Source: Volutella citrinella (taxonomy: Eukaryota > Ascomycota > Sordariomycetes > Hypocreales > Nectriaceae). Taken from it: a stretch of DNA of 64,000 nucleotides. Below, piece after piece: positions 1 through 10,348 of the stretch. Made by a program: the position numbers and the translations under genes. The stretch lies in NCBI GenBank assembly GCA_034401135.1, contig JAWZSP010000004.1:4030001-4094000 (forward strand), in the 5' to 3' direction. The notes beneath the pieces are model-generated. The model was not told the origin of the DNA. It searched no databases and saw only the letters and a list, made by a program, of their open reading frames with translations. Numbering within the stretch: the stretch's first letter is position 1; every line of letters begins with the position of its first letter.

Positions 1-3000
1 CGTTCGGTTTGCCGAAGCTTCACAACACACAGCAACATACATTGAGATGTTTCGGTGTCACAAAAGCCAGATTATCTACCGCTGTAGTCCCGTAATCTCA
101 CAGGGTTTAATTCATGTATCCGACCACTTGACGTTTGCGTCCTTCGTTCCACCATTCGCTTACAGACAAGCTCCCACAAACCCGTGGCCAGGACTTCATA
201 CCCAGTGCTGGTATCTCACACAAGGGCCAATTCGCAGAACTGCCAGTGTCAAACTCTCTTGGCGGTGATACAAACTGCAAGTTGATATCGGCGAGACCCA
301 AAACCACCGTCAAACATTGAATCCAGGCAGCAGCTTCCCAATGATGGACCTCACTGAGTCGGGTTAGGAGTCCGCCGAAGGGCCGAGGCGGGAAGAATGA
401 ACAAAACAAAAACGTGATCACCGAGTTATTGTGCATAAGCGCTACTACCGCCGAGAGGATGATAATCCGATAATTCCCTTGCCGAGGAGGGGGTGGTGAA
501 TCGGGCTTTGAGACAGCATCTCATGTTTCAAAGCCTCGTCGGCCTCTGTCGTCATACACGGGAAGTCACAGTTTTCTTTCTTTCTCGGAGGCTTGGACCT
601 ACAGGGAGATTGATCTTCGACACGGCAATGATTCTTCGGCTACACGTTAGGCGAGAGTCATGGTACGAAGTACTTACTGTATTCGGGTTTGTAGATGTAA
701 TCAGGAGGTTGCAACATCAACCTACCCTGGACTGGGCTCCATAGTGCAGAGTCCTGGTGCTAGGAGATGCTTGCTGGTTGATGCACGCAACTGGACGCCG
801 ACCTTGTGGTTCTCACCCGGCGAAAGGCGGCTTGTCATGCCATCCGTTGCCCGGTGCAGCAATAGGCAACAGCAGTAATGGTGTCGCGCAATCAATCTCG
901 GGGAGATACCGTACACGCGCGGCGACTGACGGGATCGCGACGATGTTGCCTTCGGCGTCACGACGGAGACTCTGCATCTACACGATTTCGGGATCTGGGG
1001 ATGTCTCGGGGACTTGGGGGGGTGAGAAGTGACCCATTCACGCTGTAGTCGAGCGCACAGATCAGAAAGCCATGTCACCAATTCACGCTCGTGTTCCCAC
1101 GGCACACGATGCGTGATCGTGGAACCGCCCCGTCGGCGTGAATTCCAAAGATGCCTCCCCTCTCCCTCCCCCCCTACGGCGCAACAAAGCCTCACTCAAC
1201 CGTAGCACCGGGACGTCCGGTGGCTGGGGAAACTATGTATGTAGGCGTATGCGATGCAATTTTACGGCCTCTGGGCGCCGCCATTGAGTCATTGACTCAA
1301 CGATATGCAGCTGCCTGGCGAGGATGGAGACGACGACGTGGGCACTTTCTTCTGCTTCGTTTCTTTTTGCCCGGCCGGGGGGCTGGCGATCCGGGAACGA
1401 ATACCACCTCGATGGATGGGGGGGCGAAGAGGAAACAAAGTGTGGCAAGCTGAAGGGGGCGCCATTTGCTTTGCTTTCCTTGCCTTTCCGTCCTAGAGAT
1501 TGCGCCTGTCGGTGACGGAACCCAGCCCGGTGGACCGGCGCGCCCACAGATCGCCGTGGCTTGTCATGTTTGTTTGTGATTCTGGCTTGCTTGTTTGCTT
1601 TTCCATCGCTTCCCTTTGCACCCCCACGCTGGCCTCCTCCTTCAGGCCTCGCAGATGCTCGTTGCTTCTTTCTTGCATGCCGGCTGAAGGTTCCGGGTTG
1701 GGGATCGCCCTAATAGTCCCTGGCGATTGCTTGCCTGCTTGTTTGTTTGTTTGGTAGCTTGCCATGGGTTGTTGGACTAGTAGTGATGCTGCAGTACTAG
1801 CAGTAACTGCTTTGTCCGACGGCCTCGCCTCGCCTCGCCGTCCTTGCTTGTTTGTGCAGCTGTTGTGGGCGGGCGCACAGGAACGGTCAATGGGCACGAG
1901 ATTGCGTGGAGCCGAGCCTGATAGATCTGGCTCGCCTCAACCGGCACTCCCTGCCTGTGCTTGCAGCATGTGTGGTACGTAGCACGAGTTGAACCCCATC
2001 GTGAAAAGAAGAATTTATTGTTTTTTTTCTCTCTCGCCCTGGTCCATCGGCTGAACTGATGGTCGGCAATCCTGGATCCATGGGTGACCGAGGTCACGGC
2101 CATCGGGGCCAGGCCGAGAAAACTGGTGAACATGCCATTGCTGCTGTGTCAACGGCCCGCCCTGCGTTGATGGAAACTCGGGAGAGGCCGCTCTCTGTTA
2201 ATTAGCGCTTCCTGTAAGGCCCGCTAGGCATCGGAATGGGCTGTTGGCCTTCTTCGAATGTTCGATGGGCCCATCGGAAAGACCCTTTGGGGCGGCCCGT
2301 TAACTTGCCACGGGCCTTCAATTTGGATGATCAGGGCCAGAAATCATACTCTGCAGCCTCTGTCACCCATACTAGCACATAGTAATTAGTGCAGTAGTGC
2401 TGGTGCTGGCGCCAGACTGGGCCAGAGACAGCGAGGCTGGCCAACAAGTGCGGGCGGCGATCCCAGGCGGCGGGTGGCAGCGTACAGGGAGCAGGGATCA
2501 TATCATGATGGAGGAAAGGGTCGCCATGTGGCATGAGGCTTGGCTTGGGCAATTCCCGTGAATTGGACATGGAGAGGCCGGTCTGGCATCGTGATTTTAC
2601 GCTCGCTCGCTTGTCCCAGCCTGTTGGGGACTGGTACCAAAGGTGATTGATTAATTACTGCACAACAGCTCCACGGCGATGGTAGCTGGGGAAGCCATGT
2701 ACGCACACATCATGCGAGGCAGCGTGTAACTCTACGTGTATTGCGGAATAGACTGGATACTGTACCTTGCGTATTACGGTCATGTAGCCGTGATTGTTGC
2801 TGCTGCTCCTGCACGCCCGCCAAAAGAAAACCTCTGAGTGTGTTGCGTGGCTGCAGTGTCGCAAATGCAGGCTGCGCGGCCAGCTCACACACACGGCACA
2901 TCTGCATCTTGCAAAGCAGAGGATTGCATTCATCGAGATCTGCACGGCGGACCCGGATACCTCGGGCTCGCTCACCACCAAGGAGTGGCTGGCTGGGACG

Positions 3001-6000
3001 GGTCGATGGCATGGATGCTGGAGGTCGACGTGGGCAACCTGGCGGCCAACCAAGGCGAGGCGGGGTGATGGCCGCGGTAGCGGGTTTGTTGACACGGCCC
3101 TCTGCCAAGTCGGAAAAAAACCAAATTCCTCAATCTTTCCTCCCCAGGTGAGGCCTCAAGTCCAGGTCGCCTCTTTTTTTTTCTTTCCTCCTTAGCCTCC
3201 TCGCTCCGCTCCAACGGGAGGCTGAGATTGGTGCTCTTCCCTGCGAAATGGCGTCAGACTTGGGAGTTGGGACGATGGGGCCAGCCTGTCAATCCCGTTT
3301 GGGGAATCAGGGGTCCGACTGATTGGCTAGCGGGCCTGTGCAGCTCGTACGCTTGTAGGGGGAAGGGGGGACGCGCATCGGACGATGAGATGGGGCGGCG
3401 GCAGGGCAGGGCAGGGCAAGGCGCCTGGTCGGGCTGCAAAAGGAAAGGTTGGAAAATGGTCAAGTGGGCGGGAAAGCAGCGTCATTGTAGCGGGCTGGCC
3501 ACTGGGCATGATGCCAAGCAAGAGGAAACTGTGCCGCTGGGAGTTTGTTTTTATTCTCTGTATCATATGTTTCGCTGCCCTTGTCCGCGACGAGGATAGG
3601 TTGCTCAAACACGCGGGTAGCTGTACCTAGCAGCCGCTGCCCTGTTTATTGCGGTACAGCATCTTGGGTTGGTCTTGACTGAGGTGGGTTTCATTGGGTC
3701 GCATGGAGACTCATCAGTGCTCACGGCGCCATATGTGGCCCATAGGTGGCCAGGCAATTGGGTCTGTAACGCGGCTCTTCCGCAAGGTTGCAATTGGATC
3801 CAATGCCATCTTGATTTTCCTCCAGTCTCGAGCCGCGCCCCGTCGCCTGGCGAGTTCCATCGAGTTTCAGTTCTGTAACGGGCACGCTGCTCAGGCTGGC
3901 CGCAACCCCCGCGCGCCTGTTGGCCATTCGTTGGCCTATCCTCTCACTGCCCCGGGGCCCTCCTGTAATCCCACCGCCAGCCAACCTGGGAGGTCAGGGC
4001 TTCGCGGGCACCCGGACCTGGACCCTGAAGATCCCGGCTGGCGCCGTCTCCTGCTCACGAACGCAATGCCTTTTGCCGCAACATTATCGTGATATTATGC
4101 TTCCCATGCGAGCGTGCGTAGGATGTGAGGCAGTTGCTTCGTGCGTGAATATGGCCACACCGCCGGGAGTAGACTCCATGCCAGTAGCATTCCGGTGCCA
4201 GTACCATCGCCCCGGAACTGGAAACTGTCCGTCCCGTTGCGGCGGGATGTGGCATTCCGCCTGGCGCGGCTCGTCTTTGCTGTTTCTTGTTTCTTCTGCT
4301 GCTTCCAAAACCCGGATCTACCGAGCCTCCTTCTCCCTTTGGGCACACCAGAGAAACTTGCTCGTCGACGTCCCAGACACTTGGACCTGGGACCGCGGCT
4401 GCTCCTGTTGATGCCGTGGGCGACTGAGAGAGAGAGAATGCGTTTTGTCTGTCTGCGAACAACCCAAACCATTTGGGCCTACAGCCAATCCGGGCAGCAC
4501 CCGCCCCCCCTTCAGTGTCTTGGACCCCTGTCGGCAATTAAAAACTCCACATGGTCTCAGGACCCAGTGGCCCACCGGAGTGCCCGCTAGGCCTGCTGCG
4601 GACTAGGCCCATTCCAGTCTTTGCTGCCGCCGGCTTTCTGTTGGCCCTGAGCACCTGACGGTTGAAGCTGGTGCTGGCTGCAGGTGGTGCTTTGGAGAGC
4701 AGGAGCCTGGGCTGGTGGCCGAGCTGAGCTTGTCGTCTCACCCTGTCTCGCCCTGTCCCGCCTGCAAGGTCCTGTCTCACCTGGCAATTCAATATTGGAC
4801 TCGGTCGGGCGGGGCCATTGTTGCTGGTTTCGCCAGAGTGTATGAAACGGGCCCCCATCCTCGGTACTTTCTCGCGAGTCCACGCTCGTCAATGCCGCTC
4901 ACAACTCTTGCACAATTGCCCATTTGGGAAACGGAGACCAATAGTTTTTGAGCGGGATCCTAGTGGGCCGCTCTCATTCGTTCGCACCACCGCCTCAGCT
5001 AAATCAATGCATGGCATCGGGCACGAACTATTCCACGCACTATCCTCTGTGTGTCGACGCCACTCTCCCCTCCATGCATAATACAGCATACGCATACATT
5101 GGGCTGGTTACAGCATTACAGCGCTGGGTGCTCCTGCCGTCAGCACACTCATTGCCCAGTCCGGCCTGGGTCAGCTGTTCTGCGGCCGCCACCGTCCCCA
5201 TCGCTGTCCCGTTTCCCTGCCGGCTCTGGGCCGCGTCGTGCATGTCTCCCCCGTGGGCCAGTCCCCACGCCACGACTGGCTGACTGCCCGGCGAGCTGAA
5301 CCAAAACTCGCCTGTCCTGGCCCAGGAAGCGACGGCTGGTTGGACGGAGAATGAGGGTTCAATGGCCATACGGCCCCTCGACTTGTTGATTTGTGCAGCT
5401 GCTGCAGGCAATGACGGGCTGAACCTTAGTACCGAAGCTGCCGCCTTCCTGGTTCCGTGCTGACTGCTGAGGTCTGCCTGCCTTTCCACAGCTAGTCCGT
5501 AGTATATCGAAGACATGGCTTCAGTCCGTCCGTCCGTCCCCTGGGCCCCTAGGCGATATTGCAATATTGAATGACGGCTCCTCTGGCTCGCTGTCGCCAT
5601 CTCTCCCACTCCCCCATCGATCGTGGCCTCCCTCTGCCATCATCGTCTCCATATCCATTTCGCATCCACATTCATGGCTGCATCCCCATTATCGTTTCCT
5701 GCACCAGGCTGTGTCTAACCCGCCTTCGCGCGCATTCCATTCCATCTATTGTGCGCCGCCCCCCCTTCCCAAATTCCCTATCTCAGGCCAGCAAAGCAAA
5801 GCGACGCCCCGTTCCCGCGGCACGCCCCCTGAACGTCGTCGAGCGACCTGCTTCACAGCAAGCGGAGGCTCCGGCGATCCGGGTACTGGGAAGCCTGTGC
5901 ATCTCGCCAGAAAACGCCTCTCCAAGGGCGAGCATTTCGTGTTAGAGTTTGGTGACCGGAGGCCAGGAACCAGGACCGCGCCGCCGCCCTTCCGTCGGGA

Positions 6001-6780
6001 TACGAGATCAGGCCTAATACTAGCAAGCACCAAGCACCACAAGAAGCCAGCAGCCGGCAGCACGGCCTCCCGCCCATCCATCCCATCCCCAACCCTCGAC
6101 AGCCGTCGCCTGTCGTCGAGTTGCCGCGCCGTCGGCTCATCCCTCACTCCCGGCTCGCGCCTGCGCCGAAACTCTGGGTTGGTTTGGCAACTCGCCCGGT
6201 TTCGTCACCAATTTCGGCCTCATCTCACCACACCAGGAGACGTCCCCTGCGTCTTAAGCGCCAGACTGTCGCAACTGCGCGTGCAGTCGCCCCGTCATTC
6301 GCTGCGGCCACTTACCCCTCGGAATCCGCTTGGTGTCGCTTCGGTCGCTGGTCGCCCTCCCGGCGCTTATCACAGTCCAGCGCTGGCCCGCCATTGGCTG
6401 GTCCCGGCTCCCTGGCACCTCACTGTAATCTGCGACTCCAGCGCTCTGCGTCTTGAGTGCGCTGGCTGGACATCGCGCCGGGCGCCCTTGTGTTTCATCG
6501 GCCTGCCTATAGCTGGCCATTGGCAAGACTCCAAGGCATCGCATCTCACGCAAATCACGCCTACGACGGCCACGTTAGACGCCGGCGTGGGGCGCGAGGC
6601 CCTGCAAGTTGACGCGGCAGCCATAGACGGGCTCTGTTTTCTGAATTGCGTCGTCGTGGTACCTTGCAGTCAATGCATGCAGAGTGACGGGTATTTACTC
6701 TGAAGGTTGCCCGCCATGGATCCCGACACGACTCTCTTTACTTTTATTTTGTGAGTCTGGACACTCTTCTTCGTTCCTTG

Positions 6781-6822
6781 TGTCTGTCTGTCTGTCTGCC
6801 TGCCTGCTTGCTTGCTTGCTTT
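6781..6822. repeat. TGTC/TGCC/TGCT tetranucleotide microsatellite
   Basis: TGTC units pass into TGCC and then TGCT units, a slipped tetranucleotide array inside a pyrimidine-rich stretch. Confidence 0.9.
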
Positions 6823-7540
6823 GTCCAACGCATTCACTTCTTTTCTTTTTCTTCCCTCCTTGACCCGCCGTCCTGTCCACCTTGCTTTCTTTTCGCTGGC
6901 CGATCGTCCTCTTATCACCAATATCACTGCGCTGCTATCGCTCGCTTGCACCGTCCGTCGACCGTTCACCTCCACCCTCACCGTCTGGCCGTCCCACCTT
7001 GGATCGCTCCCACCATTCCAGCCAGGGTTGCTCAGACCAGAAACGAACAGGCGAGACAGCCAGAGCCGCAGGCCTTGTGTTGCGTTTCTCGTGTTGATTC
7101 TATTTCTGTGACTCCAGGCCCGGTGCTTGTGGGTGTGTGGTGTGTGAATTGATTGCCTCGCAATCCGGTCACCAAAGACAATTGCTTGATTGTTTTTTTC
7201 ATCTGTGCACTCCTCCCGTCCTCGGCCACCAGCGCCGCCGTTCATCATTTCTCTTCTCTCTCCGAGTGACCGGAACCAGGACCGTCACTGTCTCATCAAC
7301 TCAGACACGCTCTCACGGTATGCCTCTCTCCTGTGAACGGGGCTGTCAAACACAAGCACCAGCACAAGCCAAGCAAGCACATGACACTCCCCAAGACGTC
7401 GTCTCCTCCCTCTCCTGCTGCCACCACTACGCCCCACCCCTGCTGCGATGAGACATGGTTCTCCCTCGTACTGCATGCTTGCTGCACGCTGGACGCAGCC
7501 GGGCAGAGTCTCATCAGTGGCCTTTTCACAGGCTGGGATA

Positions 7541-7554
7541 CCCCCCCCCCCCCC
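7541..7554. repeat. 14-base poly-C tract
   Basis: Uninterrupted run of 14 C. Similar C runs of 12-15 bases occur at 24674, 34540 and 39093, all in gene-free DNA and all with C on the plus strand. Confidence 0.9.
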
Positions 7555-7902
7555 TTCTGCTCGCAGTCCCATCGGCGTCCCCCCCCCTCCCCAAGGACCC
7601 CGTTTTAGGGCACTCAGCTGTTGCTCCCCGCGATTTTCAGCTGTCAGGCCAGTTCCCCAGCCGCGTGGCTGTTTCGTCCAATTTCCTTTTCGTCGCCCTT
7701 CCATACCATTACCGTGCACGCTGGCTAACATGCATCCCCCAGTCAATCGCACCCTTCCACACAGTCCGTGCTGCTTATTGGGTCTTGGGACAATTTTACC
7801 CAATCTTACCCCATGCAGCGAGACGTCCGGCGAGGCCGCGGCCAGTGGAGAGGCTGCTATGCTTTTCGCGACAACGTTTGCGACAACAAACCTGGTGCCT
7901 CT

Positions 7903-8110
7903 TATAATAAGAAGCATGGGGGCCTCAAGATGGGTCACACCTACTACTACTATGTATGCCTGCCCACTCACTTGATTCATTCAGTCTCTACTGTTTTAAT
8001 AATCATCCTCTCCTCACCCCATTACAACTCGCCCTCCTTCCTCTTCTCATCTCACCTCATCCCATCACATCGACCACACTCGTTGCTGCTCAGCCCAACT
8101 GCCACACACT
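7903..8110 (+). promoter_or_regulatory. candidate core promoter: TATA-like box and CT-rich tract
   Basis: TATAATAA at 7903-7910 is followed from about 7975 to 8110 by a C/T-dominated tract rich in CTC, TTCC and CATC words. That layout is common just upstream of transcription starts in filamentous fungi. It lies about 90-300 bp before the ATG at 8202. The transcription start itself cannot be read from sequence alone. Confidence 0.4.
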
Positions 8111-8201
8111 CTTTGATCTAACGATGCGATGCTAGTATGAGGTAGACGGATGTATTGAAACCCACGATCATTCTCTGCCCTCAACCACGGCTTGCCCTTA
8201 T

Positions 8202-9374
8202 ATGCCCGGACAGACCGTCAACACTCTGGATATCCCTGTCGAGCAGGCTCTCCGACAGCGAAGTGCATCTCTTACATCAATGCGTATCACAGACTACAAA
8301 ACCATGGATCCCGAATCGAAATATGTGACGCCTCGCCCTCCTCCCTCCATCCCCTCGGAGAATCCTCCTCTTCGCCGTCTGGGATCATCTCCGCTCCTCA
8401 ACCAAAAGTCGTCAACGCGGTCCCTCTCACCGGCCCCAGCATGGAAGCGTTTCTTCGGCCGCAAGCTGCCCAGCCGCGAAGGCGAGCGTGGCCGCTCCCC
8501 CATCCGCCAGAAGCAAAGCATGCCCGACTTCCGCACTGCCGCCCCCGTCTACTCTCGCCCTTTCGTTGATGACGCCGACGTTCGAAGCCTGTCAAATTCG
8601 GACGGCACTCGGAGTAGAGACATTTCACCAGAGTCTCTTCGTCGCTTCCTATCCGACGACACCCCCTCGCGTCCTGGCTCCAACCTCAGTGTGAGGCCGA
8701 CGCTGGTGATCCCTGAAGAGATCCTGGAGGACAATGACAACGACATCGATGATGACGACAACTTTGCAACATCTGCCGTGTCCGATGCGCAGCCCTACCT
8801 CACTCGACTCTCACCACCCCCATTCAGGCGTTCTGCCTCAGCCGAGACCATCGCCCCTCCCACCCGCCAAGGGAGTTCTCTCACAGTCCCCGCTCAGCGT
8901 CCTTTCCGCGAGGCTCAGGAGGCCCCCGCGTCCGCTGTTCTTCCATCTCGCCCCAAGCTTGAGAGCCTAGGTCCTTGTCAGCAGGCTTACTCTCACTCCC
9001 TTGGGCTTGTATCACCCGTCTCGCCCCTGTATCCCGATGGCGAGACGCTCAACTTCTACGACCTGACCGACGACGAGGACGACGTCGTCTCAAGCAACAA
9101 CAGCGACTACCTTTCCTTCCAGCCGTCGGCTAGCATGCCTCTGCGAAAGGAGTCCTTCGAGTGCTACAGTCTCCCCGAGGCTCAGGAGGAAGGCCGCAAG
9201 AGTGGTGGATCCGATTCGAGATACACCCAGATCAGCTCCTCTGCTCTCCTCGCTCCGGGTGACGCCGAGGTCACCGTGAGCACTGCCAACTTCCTCGGCC
9301 CCCTCGACACCGGCCTCGGCGATTTCCACGATGATCTCAGCTGGGTGGTCGACGCCATCTCTCGACGCCACTAG
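8202..9374 (+). CDS. Ser/Pro-rich disordered protein of unknown function
   Basis: Intronless 390-residue frame. I do not recognise the family. Residues 1-170 are rich in Ser, Pro and Arg, with short basic stretches such as AWKRFFGRKLPSREGERGR near 80 and several RS or SP pairs that look like kinase sites. A very acidic run of E, D and N follows at about 180-195, then more Ser/Pro-rich sequence, a second acidic patch (DLTDDEDD) near 290, and a more hydrophobic C-terminus ending LGDFHDDLSWVVDAISRRH. No signal peptide or membrane segment is visible. The length and codon regularity support a real gene. Start choice is uncertain: the ATG at 8202 is first, but Met35 sits in a stronger ACCATGG context. 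It converges with SWC2 across about 1 kb and has a long empty region upstream. Probably a fungal regulatory or scaffold protein; function unknown. Confidence 0.75.
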   Translation: MPGQTVNTLDIPVEQALRQRSASLTSMRITDYKTMDPESKYVTPRPPPSIPSENPPLRRLGSSPLLNQKSSTRSLSPAPAWKRFFGRKLPSREGERGRSPIRQKQSMPDFRTAAPVYSRPFVDDADVRSLSNSDGTRSRDISPESLRRFLSDDTPSRPGSNLSVRPTLVIPEEILEDNDNDIDDDDNFATSAVSDAQPYLTRLSPPPFRRSASAETIAPPTRQGSSLTVPAQRPFREAQEAPASAVLPSRPKLESLGPCQQAYSHSLGLVSPVSPLYPDGETLNFYDLTDDEDDVVSSNNSDYLSFQPSASMPLRKESFECYSLPEAQEEGRKSGGSDSRYTQISSSALLAPGDAEVTVSTANFLGPLDTGLGDFHDDLSWVVDAISRRH

Positions 9375-10348
9375 ACAGCTTTGACCACCAGTCATTCCCT
9401 CATTCTGACACTATCTGTACAACACAACTACATGGGACGCAACCCAACGGCCCACCCAAAAAATGGAATTCTCAGCATTTAGACGGCGCTTTATTTGGAC
9501 TACTAGAATATTTCCTCTTTCTTGGCTTGAAGGAACGAACGGATGTCTCGCTACAGCCCGAGCTGTGGGATCGAGACATGAGGCAACTGCATTTCGGCGT
9601 TTCTTTTTCAGTGGGATAGGCAACGGGGAACAGGGGAGCGAGCGATTGATTACCGAGGGACAAACAAAGAGTATGGAGCGGGTATTCCGCCGCCGGTAAT
9701 GCAAGTGCTCGCTGCACCGGGGAGTCTTGGTCAAGGGCGGACGAAATAAAATTACGGATATTTGCTTTTTTGGGAAGGGGGGGGGGAAGGGAACAGATCT
9801 CAGGGGACAAATTAGGACATGTCAATTATGACACCATAGTAATGCCTGCAACGAGATCGCGATTACAGTGGATCCAATCAATCTTCCATCCAGTCTATCC
9901 AGTCTATGTGACCTTGGTGTGTTGAAGTAGCATCGCTCTCATGTGAAAAATGGGGGTGGGTCGGTGATTGAGATGATGCGAACCAGGGATAGGGATCATT
10001 TGACATGCATTAGTGGTCGGGGCTGTCGGCTTTCATCAGAATCGTCTGCCCTTGCTCTAAACTGAGTTTTCTTTTCGGCATTTGATTTAATTTCATTCAT
10101 GTCCTAGTACGGAGTACACCCTCTTCCCTTCTTCATCTACGGCATGCAAGGATCCGTTAATGTAGATGTCTAAGGAAGAGTACCCATGGACCAGCTACTA
10201 GTTGGCCTCCCTTTAATGCAAGAAACAAGATTCGCTAATCATACACTGCACGCCATCGCCGAGACCCACTGGCATGAGGTTGCACTTTTCGTCCTCGTAG
10301 CAATACATTTGAGAGAAAAATCAATCTTTATTAATTGGCATGTGCCGC
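9375..10348. other. convergent 3' intergenic region
   Basis: 974 bp between the stop of the plus-strand orphan gene and the stop of the minus-strand SWC2 gene. Nothing coding is seen. It probably holds both 3' untranslated regions and polyadenylation sites. It contains a G-run at about 9776-9786 and the palindromic pair GTACGGAGTAC near 10108. Confidence 0.6.

Larger units (their letters stand above)
1..8201. other. gene-poor region, likely 5' regulatory region of the gene at 8202
   Basis: No supported gene is seen in about 8.2 kb, and the left edge is cut by the window. Open frames are short or lack an ATG. The longest runs from 5567 to 6703 on the plus strand; it opens on a TTG and has no methionine codon until its last few residues. 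The stretch contains pyrimidine-rich tracts (around 5580-5770, 6740-7050, 7980-8110), a TGTC/TGCT microsatellite at 6781-6822 and a 14-base poly-C at 7541. It is not AT-rich, so it does not look like RIP-degenerated repeat. The simplest reading is an extended promoter and 5' leader for the plus-strand gene at 8202, possibly with untranslated exons or a non-coding RNA. Confidence 0.55.

Noticed and set aside
7285..7980. 231-codon minus-strand frame
   Set aside because: Contains long Gly and Gly/Arg runs that are shadows of poly-C and CT-rich DNA; no domain or splice-supported context.
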